NCBI RefSeq assembly: GCF_000294775.2
Contig: NZ_CP015506.1
Location: 905,501 to 969,500 of the forward strand
Length of the DNA stretch: 64,000 nt
Origin: Cytobacillus oceanisediminis 2691
GTDB taxonomy: Bacteria; Bacillota; Bacilli; Bacillales; Cytobacillaceae
Direction: 5' to 3'
Position 1 is the first letter of the stretch, and the number at the start of each line of letters is the position of its first letter. A program made the position numbers and the translations under genes. Below are positions 50,087 through 59,368 of this stretch, one piece after another. The notes under the pieces are model-generated. The model was not told the origin of the DNA and did not search any database. It saw only the letters and a list, made by a program, of their open reading frames with translations.

Positions 50087-51601
50087 TTACACTTTCTTCT
50101 TCGGGATTTTTCCTATCCCCAGCTCCTTCGCTTCTTTCTGCAGAGCCTTGATCAGACTGAAGGTCATTAATGCCATGATGACGGAGAAAGGAAGAGCTGC
50201 TGCAATCATCGTATTCTGCAGTGCTTGAAGCCCGCCGGAATAAAGCAGAACCAATGAGATGGCAGCAAGCAATATTCCCCAGACCATTTTTATCTTATTG
50301 CCAGGATGGTGTGAGCCATTTGTGGTCATCATTCCTAAGACATATGTGCCGGAGTCGGCAGAGGTAATAAAGAATGTACAAATGAGCAGAATGGCGATGA
50401 CTGAAAGGATCGTTCCCATCGGCAAGTTGGAAAATACACCAAATAAAGCTACCTCAGTAGCCAATTCGGAAATTTTGGCAACACCGTTATGCTCTTGCAT
50501 CATTGCTGTCCCGCCAAAAGTTGCAAACCATATGAAGCCTATTAGCGATGGCACAAGGAGGACCCCAAAAACAAATTCCCGGATGGTTCTCCCTTTTGAA
50601 ACACGGGCGATAAAAATCCCTACGAAGGGTGCCCAGGCAATCCACCAGGCCCAGTAAAAAATCGTCCAGGCATTAATCCATTCCCTGACTTCTGGATTTA
50701 ACGGCGCAATTCTGAGGCTCATGCCAGGCAAATTCTGCAGATAAGACCCAAGTGTATTGGTGAACAGGTTTAAGATGAACAAAGAAGGTCCCAGGAAAAA
50801 AGTGAGCAAAAATAGAATCACTGCTAAAATCATATTGGCATTGCTCAAGATTTTGATGCCCTTGCCAAGTCCAGACCATGCGGATATCATGAAAAGAACC
50901 GTAACAATAGCCACAATAATGAACTGGACTGTAATGCTAACCGGTATGCCAAAAAGATAAGACAACCCTCCGTTAATCTGCACAGCCCCAAACCCAAGTG
51001 TCGTTGCCACACCAATCACAGTCGCAACCACTGAAAGAATATCAATGGTCTTCCCTGTTGCTTTCTGTGTATGGTCGCCTAAAATCGGCTTTAAAGTGGC
51101 ACTGATCAAACCGGGTTCCCCGTGGCGGAAAATAAAGTAAGCCAAAACAAGCGCCACAATTCCATAAATCGCCCATGCATGGATTCCCCAATGGAAGTAA
51201 GTATATCTCATGGCATGCCTAATGGCCTGGTCAGTCCCTACCTCTCCGCCAGTTGGAGACCCAACTGCATAGTGATAAATCGGTTCAGCTGCACCCCAGA
51301 AAACCAGGCCGATCCCCATTCCCGCACTAAACAGCATCGCAAACCAAGTAGGGCGGGAAAATTCGGGTTTGTCATCCGGCTTCCCAAGCTTAATTCTGCC
51401 TAATGGACTTATTAAAAAGTACAAATTAACAATAACGATAAATGATACAAGAATTAAATAATACCAGCCGAATTTATCGGTGATAAAAGCCTGTACATTT
51501 GCGGTCACTCTCTCCAGCGAATCCGGGACAAAAACACCGAATAAAACAAGCAATAATAATATGCCCACCGATATATAGAAAACCATTAAGTTCTTCTTCA
51601 C
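50087..51601 (-). CDS. opuD: BCCT-family glycine betaine/choline-type transporter (OpuD-like)
   Basis: A 504-residue 12-helix betaine/carnitine/choline transporter. FSAGMGIGLVFWGAAEPIYHY holds the glycine-rich, aromatic betaine-binding region (about 93-113), and WTIFYWAWWIAWAPFVGIFI (about 320) the tryptophan box; ITSADSGTYVLGMMT is in the last third. It imports compatible solutes with Na+ under osmotic stress. I use GTG 51601, 7 bp after AAAGGGG; a TTG two codons upstream touches that site. The Lys-rich C-terminus (KIPKKKV) is short, unlike osmosensing BetP. Confidence 0.9.
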   Translation of the reverse strand: MKKNLMVFYISVGILLLLVLFGVFVPDSLERVTANVQAFITDKFGWYYLILVSFIVIVNLYFLISPLGRIKLGKPDDKPEFSRPTWFAMLFSAGMGIGLVFWGAAEPIYHYAVGSPTGGEVGTDQAIRHAMRYTYFHWGIHAWAIYGIVALVLAYFIFRHGEPGLISATLKPILGDHTQKATGKTIDILSVVATVIGVATTLGFGAVQINGGLSYLFGIPVSITVQFIIVAIVTVLFMISAWSGLGKGIKILSNANMILAVILFLLTFFLGPSLFILNLFTNTLGSYLQNLPGMSLRIAPLNPEVREWINAWTIFYWAWWIAWAPFVGIFIARVSKGRTIREFVFGVLLVPSLIGFIWFATFGGTAMMQEHNGVAKISELATEVALFGVFSNLPMGTILSVIAILLICTFFITSADSGTYVLGMMTTNGSHHPGNKIKMVWGILLAAISLVLLYSGGLQALQNTMIAAALPFSVIMALMTFSLIKALQKEAKELGIGKIPKKKV

Positions 51602-51742
51602 ATACAATCCCCTTTCTTCTCATGCCGCTTCCATTAGGATTAAATATATGGCAAGTAATTATGCGGAGGAAAAAGAAATTTGCAGGAAATTCCCATATGC
51701 TGACGAAATTCCATAGGTATCTGGACAAGGAGGTAAGAGAAT

Positions 51743-52240
51743 ATGCTGACATTATTTCGCTATAACTGGCAAGTGCGCGATGAGTGGTTTGAATGGTGCC
51801 GCCAGCTCTCAGCCGAAGAGCTGAATGCCAATCGGACTGGAGGAGTTGGGGGCATTCTGGAAACCCTTTTTCATATCGTGGATGTAGAATACAGCTGGAT
51901 TTGTGCCATTCAGGGCAAGGAAGTGAAAGACCCCCTGTTTTCCGACTATGATGAACTGGAAAAAGTAAGGGCACTTTCTGAAGAATACCGCAGGGAATTA
52001 GAAAGTTTTTTTCAGGAGGAATGGCCGGTTCCATATAATGAGTTTGTTACACCGCCATGGATGGAGAGGCAATATAAAAAGGGAGATATCCTGAACCATG
52101 TCATTGCCCATGAAATCCATCATATCGGCCAGCTGTCCGTATGGGCAAGAGAGATGAATCTAACGCCGATATCAGCCAATCTGATAGGAAGAGATTTAAA
52201 TCAAATAAGGGGAATGGAAAATGATCAGAAGGCTAACTGA
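51743..52240 (+). CDS. DinB-family protein
   Basis: A 165-residue four-helix-bundle protein with metal ligands likely in LETLFHIVDVEYSW and HVIAHEIHHIGQL. It is similar in fold to, but not a duplicate of, the DinB-type gene at 41245. ATG 51743 follows AAGGAGG. The GNAT gene overlaps its end by 20 bp. Role unknown; thiol-transferase or stress protein types occur in this family. Confidence 0.85.
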   Translation: MLTLFRYNWQVRDEWFEWCRQLSAEELNANRTGGVGGILETLFHIVDVEYSWICAIQGKEVKDPLFSDYDELEKVRALSEEYRRELESFFQEEWPVPYNEFVTPPWMERQYKKGDILNHVIAHEIHHIGQLSVWAREMNLTPISANLIGRDLNQIRGMENDQKAN

Positions 52241-53021
52241 ACTAGACGATGAAATTTGCTTCAGCTTTTTAAAGCAGCAGCCGGCTGAGAATCTGTTTAT
52301 TATTGGAGATATTGAAGCATACGGCTATGAGCAGGAATTCCAAAAGGTGTGGGGAGAGTTCGATGATAGCGGAAATTTAATCGCAGTTTTATTAAAATAT
52401 GAAGAAAATTACATCCCCTTTGCAGCAGGAGATTTTAATGCCAGGGGGTTTGCGGAGATCATGCTCGGGGACCCGAATCTTGGGATGATGTCTGGCCTAA
52501 AAGCTGTAACTGCAAAAATTGAACCTCATCTTTCAAATCGCATAAAAAGAAAACGGGAAACTTATTATGCAAAGTGCGTGGAAATAACGGACGAAGGTAT
52601 TGATGCATCAGCAGTTTGCCAGGCTGGCCCTGAAGATGCTGAACAGCTGGTGGAGCTTCTGAACAGCATTCCTGAATTCAGCGATTCAGCCATTACTGTT
52701 GAACGAAAACGCAGGGGTCTAAAGGATGGCTCATCCCGTTCCTTTTTTATTACAGAGGAGGGAAAAATGGTCAGCACCGCTTCAACTGCAGCCGAAAATT
52801 CCCTTTCTGCCATGGTCGTCGGCGTCGCAACAGATCGTAATTACAAAAAGAAAGGCTATGCCACCCAATGCATGGTCAAGCTCTGCCGCCAGCTTCTTTC
52901 GGAGCATAAAGAACTATGTCTGTTTTATGATAATCCGGCTGCCGGCACCATCTATAAACGCATCGGGTTTGAAGATATCGGTTTTTGGATGATGTACACG
53001 ATAGAAAAGGAAATGTCCTGA
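52221..53021 (+). CDS. GNAT-family acetyltransferase, two-domain type
   Basis: A 266-residue protein with a divergent N-terminal GNAT-like half (about 1-120) and a clear C-terminal GNAT domain, where the cofactor loop is VGVATDRNYKKKGYATQCMV (about 205-224) and LFYDNPAAGTIYKRIGFEDI follows. ATG 52221 lies inside the DinB gene behind GGGGAATGG, so the two are translationally coupled. Substrate unknown. Confidence 0.82.
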   Translation: MIRRLTELDDEICFSFLKQQPAENLFIIGDIEAYGYEQEFQKVWGEFDDSGNLIAVLLKYEENYIPFAAGDFNARGFAEIMLGDPNLGMMSGLKAVTAKIEPHLSNRIKRKRETYYAKCVEITDEGIDASAVCQAGPEDAEQLVELLNSIPEFSDSAITVERKRRGLKDGSSRSFFITEEGKMVSTASTAAENSLSAMVVGVATDRNYKKKGYATQCMVKLCRQLLSEHKELCLFYDNPAAGTIYKRIGFEDIGFWMMYTIEKEMS

Positions 53022-53038
53022 TCCAGGGCATTTTTTTT
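53014..53038 (+). terminator. Terminator of the DinB-GNAT pair
   Basis: TGTCCTG - ATC - CAGGGCA followed by T8; it overlaps the stop codon. Confidence 0.7.
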
Positions 53039-53150
53039 GCGGGAATATTTCAAAAAAATCGTCAAATAGGACATATATCACCGAATTAAATAATGAGCTT
53101 CCATAAAATAAAGTTTGGGGGGATTTGAAAATTTTATTGGAGGGGTAGGA

Positions 53151-53702
53151 ATGTATCAGCAAATCGCCATGTATGCGACTGTTTTCTTTGTGTTCCTGCT
53201 GGCGCTGGCATTTGCGTTTGTCTACGGAGAATCCAAGCGCAGCGGAGAGTATAGCACCATCCAGGAAAAAGGATATAAAATCAGGAAATTCTATTTTCTC
53301 GGGCTAATTGCCATTATGGCTTTTGCCACTGTCATGACGCTTGGCAGGCTGCCGTACGACAGCAATCAGGCCGAAGCGGAAGGCTTAAATGAAGGGATAG
53401 TAGTGAAGGTAACTGGAATACAATATGCGTGGGAGATGAGTGAGGAAACATTTAAAGCAGGGGACAAGGTCCAATTTGATGTGACGGCTTCGGATGTTAC
53501 CCATGGTTTTGGCTTATACAATGAGAATATGGAGCTTGTTGCACAAACTCAGGCAATGCCTGGATATACGAATACAGTTTATTATACTTTTAAAGAACCT
53601 GGAACTTATCAAATATTATGCCTTGAATACTGTTCAGCCGGACATCATGTGATGGTTAAAGAAATTGTTGTCGAACCGGAAGGGGGAGCTTCTGATGAAT
53701 GA
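53151..53702 (+). CDS. Heme-copper oxidase subunit II with CuA centre (ba3 / CuA-NOR type)
   Basis: A 183-residue protein with two hydrophobic segments (about 5-25 and 48-65) and an outside cupredoxin domain. All CuA ligands are visible: H118 in DVTHGF, then C157-L-E-Y-C161-x3-H165-x2-M168. It receives electrons from cytochrome c and passes them to subunit I. It is short and has no fused heme c domain. ATG 53151 follows GGAGGGGTAGGA. Subunit I overlaps by 8 bp, so a 1:1 complex is implied. Confidence 0.88.
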   Translation: MYQQIAMYATVFFVFLLALAFAFVYGESKRSGEYSTIQEKGYKIRKFYFLGLIAIMAFATVMTLGRLPYDSNQAEAEGLNEGIVVKVTGIQYAWEMSEETFKAGDKVQFDVTASDVTHGFGLYNENMELVAQTQAMPGYTNTVYYTFKEPGTYQILCLEYCSAGHHVMVKEIVVEPEGGASDE

Positions 53703-55161
53703 AGCGATTCACCCATTAGCCAGGAAAACAGTGGTCTGGCATCTGGCTGTAACTTCACTTGTCTTAATTCTTATGATGATCTTTGGTGTTATTATGCTGA
53801 TGAATCAGGGTGAAATGATCAGCATCACGCCGCAGTGGTTTTATAAAATCATGACTGCGCACGGAACAGGCATGGTCGGCATCGCTGCATTGGGAGGAAC
53901 GGCCATCTTATGGTACTTCCTGTCTAAATACGTAAAACTGAACCCTTCCATCCTCATTGTAAACTTTGTCCTTTTTTTAACCGGAGTCTCGATGGTTCTC
54001 ATCGCCATTTTTGTCTTTGACTTTTCCGATGGCTGGACATTTTTATATCCGCTTCCTGCTCAGTCAGCCAAAATGTATGGGGCGGCAGGTGCGGTATTCT
54101 TCTTATCGGGCATGCTGGTTCTTGGCTTTGGTTTTTTAATTCTTTACATGTACCTGGCTGCGAGACTGACAGCAGTTTATGGGGGCCTTGGAAAGGCACT
54201 CGGATGGGATATCATTTTCAGGGGGAAAAAAGGATATGGTCCGCCTGCTGCTGTCGTGGCGACTGCCATGGTCATCATAACCAATTCGACTGCACTGCTG
54301 GCAGGAGCCACGGTGCTGGCGGCATCCCTCGTAAATATTATCAACCCGGCCGTCACGATGGACCCCCTGCTTGCCAAGCATCTTACGTATGCGTTCGGCC
54401 ATATCTTTGCCAATTGCACCATCTATATGGCTGTTATTGCCGTCTATGAGGTCCTCTCAGAATATACAAAACGACCGTGGAAAGCTAACAAGGTTTTTTT
54501 AATTGCGTGGAACTGCTCGACACTCTTTACCTTAATGATCTATACGCACCATTTACTGATGGACTTTGCGGTGCCAAAATGGATGCTCATCATCGGGCAG
54601 GTGTTTTCCTATGCAAACGGCTTGCCCGTTATGGTCGTTACAGCCTACGGAGCGCTGATGATTGTCTACCGCTCGCGGATGAAATGGGACTTTACATCAA
54701 GCCTGTTTTTCCTTTCCATGTTCGGATGGGTGGCAGGAGCAATCCCGGCTATCATTGATGCCACCATTGTCGTCAATCATGTAATGCATAACACGAAATG
54801 GGTTCCGGGCCATTTCCATACGTATATGGGAATGGGTGTAGTCGCCATGATTATTGGGTTTATGTATTATTTTAATAAGACCGAAGGCAATCAGGAGCAC
54901 AGGGGAATCGATACGTTCACCATTGCTCTCTATTTTGTTTTTTTTATGGGACTTGTGGGCTCTTTCCTTTATGCAGGCGGAATCAGTGCACCAAGAAGAT
55001 GGTCAGAACACCTGCCGCAATGGGTGCTGTCCGACCAGGTAGGCGCAGTCAGCGGAATCTTTATCGTTCTGGCCGCAATCATCTTCACCGCAAGATTTTT
55101 TTCCGGGTTAAGATGTGTTGGCAGTCAGGTTCCTTACCAAAAAAAATCAGCAGCTGGCTGA
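53695..55161 (+). CDS. Heme-copper oxidase subunit I homologue lacking the active-site tyrosine; possible CuA-type NO reductase
   Basis: A 488-residue, 12-13-helix catalytic subunit usually labelled b(o/a)3-type. Ligands present: low-spin heme H56 (TAHGTGMVG) and H375, high-spin heme H373 (VPGHFHTYMGMG), and CuB H236, H285 and H286 (THHLLMD). In O2-reducing enzymes the first CuB His is followed four residues later by the cross-linked Tyr (H-P-x-V-Y); here the segment is H236-I-F-A-N240, with Asn at that place. Loss of this Tyr is a feature of NO-reductase-like members such as the CuA-containing NOR of Bacillus. ATG 53695 lies within the subunit II gene. Confidence 0.82.
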   Translation: MNEAIHPLARKTVVWHLAVTSLVLILMMIFGVIMLMNQGEMISITPQWFYKIMTAHGTGMVGIAALGGTAILWYFLSKYVKLNPSILIVNFVLFLTGVSMVLIAIFVFDFSDGWTFLYPLPAQSAKMYGAAGAVFFLSGMLVLGFGFLILYMYLAARLTAVYGGLGKALGWDIIFRGKKGYGPPAAVVATAMVIITNSTALLAGATVLAASLVNIINPAVTMDPLLAKHLTYAFGHIFANCTIYMAVIAVYEVLSEYTKRPWKANKVFLIAWNCSTLFTLMIYTHHLLMDFAVPKWMLIIGQVFSYANGLPVMVVTAYGALMIVYRSRMKWDFTSSLFFLSMFGWVAGAIPAIIDATIVVNHVMHNTKWVPGHFHTYMGMGVVAMIIGFMYYFNKTEGNQEHRGIDTFTIALYFVFFMGLVGSFLYAGGISAPRRWSEHLPQWVLSDQVGAVSGIFIVLAAIIFTARFFSGLRCVGSQVPYQKKSAAG

Positions 55162-55170
55162 GAAATAGGC

Positions 55171-55201
55171 GCTCTGGAGATTCTTCTCCAGGGCTTTTTT
55201 T
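55171..55201 (+). terminator. Terminator of the oxidase operon
   Basis: GCTCTGGAG - 6 nt - CTCCAGGGC followed by T7. Confidence 0.88.
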
Positions 55202-55248
55202 ATGATATAGTGATAATTAAGAATATTATAAATACATAAAGGTGATCT

Positions 55249-56472
55249 ATGAAAATATTTAATTGGAAAATGGCGTCCTTTCTGCTGACAGGGATTGGAA
55301 TATCCAGACTGGGAGATTTTATTTACCTGATTGCTATTAATTTGATTGTCTATGACATGACCGGATCAGCAGCTGCTGTAGCAGGATTATGGATCATAGG
55401 TCCAGTCACTTCCGTTTTAACCAATTCATGGAGCGGAGGCTTGATAGATCGGAAAAATAAAAAGAGCATTATGATTTGGACGGACTTGGCCAGAGCCATG
55501 GGTGTAGCTCTGATACCATTTCTCGGAAGCATTGGCTTCATTTATGCAGTCCTCTTTCTAATCAGTATGGCGAAGGCTCTATTTATGCCGGCTTCCGCAA
55601 CGTATATAGCCAAGCTGGTTCCAATTGAAAGCAGAAAAAGGTTCAACTCCATCAACAGTCTTGTTACCTCAGGCGCTTTTATCGTGGGGCCAGCCATCGC
55701 AGGCGGATTATTTCTGATTGGAACCATCGAAACTGCCATCTATTTAAATGCGGCTTCCTTTGTCTTTTCAGCTGTCATCATCTGGGTGCTTCCAGATATG
55801 GATAAAGATTTAAAGTCCCCTTCTGTACAAACATCAGCCTATGAAACGCTCCGGGATGATTGGAAGCAGGTTATCATGTTTGCCGGGAGAGAGGTTTTTA
55901 TCATTTCTGTTTACGGGTGTTTTCTGGCATTCGGTTTGTTCTCGCTCGCAATGGATTCCCAAGAAGTTGTGTTTATCCAGGATGTTGTGGGGCTGACAGA
56001 AGCGGATTATAGTTTCCTTGTCAGCATCAGCGGGATTGGTTTTGCGCTGGGAGCTCTCTTTATCACCATCGTTTCAAGAATGCTTAGCATCAAACAGCTC
56101 ATGGGCTATGGCATGCTTTTGACCGCAGCGGGTTATCTGATTTATGCATTGGCAGACTCCTTTATGCTGGTGGTCATGGGATTCACTGTACTGGGCATTT
56201 TTAATGCTTTCTCAAGTGCGGGATACCAAACCTTTTATCAGAATAATGTGCCTGTGGAAATTATGGGCAGAATGACAAGTGTGATCGGTGTCATCCAAAG
56301 CTTTGCTCAGATTATCCTGCTCTTTGGAATCGGTGTTCTCGGAGATCTGTTTCCGCTCCGTTATACGATTGTCATTTTAGCAGTCCTGAATTTAATCCTT
56401 TCTCTTTATGTCTGCCGGCAGCTGCTGAAGCCGGGGAAGCAGCAGTATTTTTCAGAAACAACCTCCTCTTAA
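55249..56472 (+). CDS. MFS transporter, DHA3-like
   Basis: A 407-residue 12-helix MFS protein with LIDRKNKKSIMIWTDLARAM after TM2 and GAFIVGPAIAGGLFLIG at TM5. It is of the same broad type as the exporter at 45302 but without a linked regulator. ATG 55249 follows AAAGGTGATCT. Substrate unknown; drug or metabolite efflux is the family norm. Confidence 0.82.
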   Translation: MKIFNWKMASFLLTGIGISRLGDFIYLIAINLIVYDMTGSAAAVAGLWIIGPVTSVLTNSWSGGLIDRKNKKSIMIWTDLARAMGVALIPFLGSIGFIYAVLFLISMAKALFMPASATYIAKLVPIESRKRFNSINSLVTSGAFIVGPAIAGGLFLIGTIETAIYLNAASFVFSAVIIWVLPDMDKDLKSPSVQTSAYETLRDDWKQVIMFAGREVFIISVYGCFLAFGLFSLAMDSQEVVFIQDVVGLTEADYSFLVSISGIGFALGALFITIVSRMLSIKQLMGYGMLLTAAGYLIYALADSFMLVVMGFTVLGIFNAFSSAGYQTFYQNNVPVEIMGRMTSVIGVIQSFAQIILLFGIGVLGDLFPLRYTIVILAVLNLILSLYVCRQLLKPGKQQYFSETTSS

Positions 56473-56500
56473 AAGAAACGCCGGCCCAATTGGACCGGCG
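56471..56500 (-). terminator. Terminator of the antiporter gene (minus strand)
   Basis: A 22-bp palindrome with one mismatched pair (CGCCGG arms around CCAATTGG) is followed on the minus strand by TTTCTTTT. Confidence 0.75.
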
Positions 56501-56506
56501 CGGGCA

Positions 56507-57463
56507 TTAATTCCTCATAATGATATAAATCAAATACATAATGTAAGAGGCTGCGAGAAAGCCGCCCTCATATTTTCCTACAGCATAATGGCTTCTTGAG
56601 AAGATGAGTAGCACAAATGTGATTAAAATTAATATCGTAATATCGACGAATATCTTAGGGTCCACAGGGAGCGGTGATATGGCGGCTGAAGCCCCGAGGA
56701 CAAACAGGATGTTAAAGATATTGCTCCCAACAATATTTCCAAGAGCGATTTCACTTTCTTTTTTTATGGCTGCGGCGACAGAGGTCACCAGTTCCGGCAG
56801 AGAGGTTCCGATGGCAACAATCGTTAAGCCAACCAATGTTTCACTCATTCCCAAAGAGTAAGCAATCTCTGTACTGCTTCTGACTACCAAATCACCGCCA
56901 AAAATAATGGCAGCCAATCCGGCAATCGTCAAAAGGCTTTGCTTCGTCCATTGTCCAGCGCTTGTTTTTATAGGATCAGCATGGGTACTGCTTCGGCTTT
57001 CCCGGGCCACTTCAAATAAATAGTACATGAATACAGCAAAAATCAGCAGCAAAACAAGGCCATCACTGCGTGAAACCACATTGCTGCCGATTGAGTCCAG
57101 ATATGTATCACTAATGAAAATCATAAGTGCGGCAGTGGCAAGCAAAGTGAATGGAATCTCCTTGCGGATGGTGGTGCTCTCCACTTTCAGGGGAAAAATC
57201 ATGGCGGTAATGCCGACAACCAGTGTGATGTTAAAAATATTACTGCCGACGACATTCCCGATAGCCACATCGGCATTGCCATCGAGCGCTGCCAGAATGC
57301 TGACTGTGGCTTCAGGCGAACTTGTTCCAAACGCAACGATTGTCAGCCCGACCAGCAGCGGAGAAATCTTGAGAAACCCGGCAATTTTTGAAGCGCCATC
57401 CACAAAGAAGTTTGCCCCTGCTATTAAAAGGGCAAATCCTATGATCAGAAGTAAATATGACAC
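56507..57463 (-). CDS. Calcium/sodium antiporter, CaCA family (YrbG-like)
   Basis: A 318-residue membrane protein with two inverted halves. The alpha-repeats are clear: LVGLTIVAFGTSSPEATVSI with GNVVGSNIFNITLV in the first, and LVGLTIVAIGTSLPELVTSV with GNIVGSNIFNILFV in the second. The Glu in each GTSxPE binds the cation. It exchanges Ca2+ for Na+ or H+. I place the start at GTG 57463, 10 bp from AGGAGG; GTG 57475 overlaps that site. Confidence 0.9.
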   Translation of the reverse strand: MSYLLLIIGFALLIAGANFFVDGASKIAGFLKISPLLVGLTIVAFGTSSPEATVSILAALDGNADVAIGNVVGSNIFNITLVVGITAMIFPLKVESTTIRKEIPFTLLATAALMIFISDTYLDSIGSNVVSRSDGLVLLLIFAVFMYYLFEVARESRSSTHADPIKTSAGQWTKQSLLTIAGLAAIIFGGDLVVRSSTEIAYSLGMSETLVGLTIVAIGTSLPELVTSVAAAIKKESEIALGNIVGSNIFNILFVLGASAAISPLPVDPKIFVDITILILITFVLLIFSRSHYAVGKYEGGFLAASYIMYLIYIIMRN

Positions 57464-57531
57464 TTTTCGAAGCACCTCCTATAATTACTATGATTATCCA
57501 ATTATGGATTGTATTTAGTAAATCTTCAACT

Positions 57532-57561
57532 AAAAGCCACCGGAATGTTATGCCGGCGGCT
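57532..57561 (-). terminator. Terminator of the DUF3784-like gene (minus strand)
   Basis: On the minus strand AGCCGCCGG - 9 nt - CCGGTGGCT then TTTAG; the stem overlaps the last codons of the gene. Confidence 0.7.
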
Positions 57562-58291
57562 TCGTTTGTTTTTCCGCTTCTTTTTTGAGCTCCTCATACC
57601 AGATCTGAGTTTCTGAGGAATCTTTGCTGTTAACAAATATCTGCTCATCTTTGACCTCAATGTATAGAATGGGCGTATGCTCTTTTTGGATGAATAATAG
57701 GCTGCTGCCATAGCCAGTCACTTTGAAATGTCCCTGTGCAAGAGTAGGGAGGCCGATACCATTTTGTTTCCAGGTTACTTCAGGCATCTCCTCCAATAAT
57801 TGTACGGACTGAATATCCCGATAATCCCACTTATCTCCGTACATCCCGGAGATTTCAAATGAATCCTCCTCTAATGCCATTTCATAGCCTTTATGACTGG
57901 AGACGGTCAGATAAACGATAGGGCCAAACGTTACAATGAAGAGAATGCTGGCAATTATATAACTGCGTTTTCTTTTGGCCGGCACTTCATATCTGGATAA
58001 GTAGACGAGTCCGCCAAGCAATATGACCAGCATGAAGCCGAATTGCGCTTCGGCTGCGAATCTGAATTCGGTAAACGAGAGAGGCAGGAGCACCAGCATT
58101 CCGATAGCGGTGCCTATAAGCAGGCTTCCGATTTTTTGCAGATACCTGTTTTCTATTAATGATTCTTTCTCTTCTTCGGGCCGCGATGCGAATCCGGAAA
58201 TGAGCCAGTAAGCCTTTTTGAATCTTACAGCCCACCCGAGAATCAGGAAGAGCGCGATCACGGCAATTTGTGTAATGACAAGTCCGATCAT
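57548..58291 (-). CDS. Membrane protein with DUF3784-like N-terminus and PH-like C-terminus
   Basis: A 247-residue protein with helices near 5-22, 52-72, 82-97 and 108-128, then a soluble domain (about 135-235) with strands EDSFEISGMYGDKWDYRDIQ and SLLFIQKEHTPILYIEVKD like bacterial PH (bPH) domains. The segment YWLISGFASRPEEEKE after the first helix resembles DUF3784. Function unknown. ATG 58291 follows AAGGAGG. Confidence 0.65.
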   Translation of the reverse strand: MIGLVITQIAVIALFLILGWAVRFKKAYWLISGFASRPEEEKESLIENRYLQKIGSLLIGTAIGMLVLLPLSFTEFRFAAEAQFGFMLVILLGGLVYLSRYEVPAKRKRSYIIASILFIVTFGPIVYLTVSSHKGYEMALEEDSFEISGMYGDKWDYRDIQSVQLLEEMPEVTWKQNGIGLPTLAQGHFKVTGYGSSLLFIQKEHTPILYIEVKDEQIFVNSKDSSETQIWYEELKKEAEKQTKPPA

Positions 58292-58405
58292 GGGAAAAAC
58301 CTCCTTACTATTCTTACGGAGAAAACCGCCGTTTTGTTTCGTATTTGGTATAATAATAAGACAGTATCTTTTAAAAAATGTATTGAAATAAGGGGAGGAA
58401 CATCC

Positions 58406-58630
58406 TTGAAAAGCAAAAATATTTTATTTTATATATTGCTGGTACTTTTGCTCACTACCGTTGTCAGCATTGTTATGGGCTATCATACCTTCGGCTTTGG
58501 GGTAGGGTTTCTGTTCGCATTTCTGTCTCTTTCCACAGGATATTTCTATTCCATGAAAAACCGGGAATATATGCATCAGAATTATCATGCCGACTATGTG
58601 GACCGATTAAAGAACGATAAAAAGATCTAA
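58406..58630 (+). CDS. Small two-helix membrane protein
   Basis: A 74-residue protein with helices near 5-24 and 30-47 and a polar, basic tail (SMKNREYMHQNYHADYVDRL). The start is TTG 58406, 7 bp behind GGGGAGG; a longer in-frame extension to 58268 overlaps the divergent gene and has no site. No family recognised. Confidence 0.6.
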   Translation: MKSKNILFYILLVLLLTTVVSIVMGYHTFGFGVGFLFAFLSLSTGYFYSMKNREYMHQNYHADYVDRLKNDKKI

Positions 58631-58700
58631 GAGCGGTTCCGCTGGCATTCAGCACTCCTCTATTATATGCTTAATTTAAAATGAATAGAGGAGGCTGGCC

Positions 58701-59309
58701 ATGAGAAACAAGGAAAAGATGGGGCTGCTGCTGGATGTGGAGACGACGGGACTTGGACCAAATTCCGATGAAATCATCGAACTGGCATTAAAGCTGTTTT
58801 CCTACCGTGCGGATACAGGGGAGATCCTTGATATTAAGGATAAAGCTGCATTCCTGCGGGAGCCCATAAGCAAATCGGCCAAAAACAATTACAGCCGCGC
58901 TTTTAGAGTTCACGGAATTCCTTATGAAGCTGTCAGCGGTAAATGCTTTGATGATATCAAAATAAAAAAATATTTCTTTCATGCCGATTCCGTTTTCGCT
59001 CATAATGCATCCTTTGACCGCAGCTTTTTATACCGGATGTATCCTGAAGACATCAACGAATTAAAATGGTATTGCACAATGAGAAGTGTCCCATGGAAGG
59101 AATATGGTTTTACAGACAGCAAGCTGCTGACGCTCCTTCAGTCCCATCAGATTGCAGAAAGCCAGACGCATAGGGCTATGGATGATATTACATACCTCTT
59201 AGAACTGCTGAAAAAAACAAATCCTGCCGGGGATTTCTATATGCGTGATGTTCTGGCAAAAGGTCCGATGAGAAAATACCAGCCTGCGATTCAGGGCCGG
59301 CTTGGTTAA
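58701..59309 (+). CDS. DnaQ-like 3'-5' exonuclease (DEDDh)
   Basis: A 202-residue single-domain exonuclease. ExoI motif LLDVETTGLG, ExoII FAHNASFDRSF and ExoIII HRAMDDITYL give the D-E-D-D set with the catalytic His five residues before the last Asp. It is not fused to a polymerase or GIY-YIG domain. Family members trim single-stranded DNA or RNA ends. ATG 58701 follows GAGGAGG. A terminator follows. Confidence 0.88.
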   Translation: MRNKEKMGLLLDVETTGLGPNSDEIIELALKLFSYRADTGEILDIKDKAAFLREPISKSAKNNYSRAFRVHGIPYEAVSGKCFDDIKIKKYFFHADSVFAHNASFDRSFLYRMYPEDINELKWYCTMRSVPWKEYGFTDSKLLTLLQSHQIAESQTHRAMDDITYLLELLKKTNPAGDFYMRDVLAKGPMRKYQPAIQGRLG

Positions 59310-59322
59310 AAGGCAATACAGC

Positions 59323-59352
59323 AAAAGAGTGCACTCAGGCACTCTTTTTTTT
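59323..59352 (+). terminator. Exonuclease gene terminator
   Basis: AGAGTGC - 6 nt - GCACTCT followed by T7. Confidence 0.85.
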
Positions 59353-59368
59353 GGCAATTTTTCTTTCC

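Noticed and set aside
53695-55161. Standard ba3 cytochrome c oxidase subunit I
   Set aside because: The residue four positions after the CuB His236 is Asn, not the cross-linked Tyr expected for O2 reduction; the broad superfamily call is kept.
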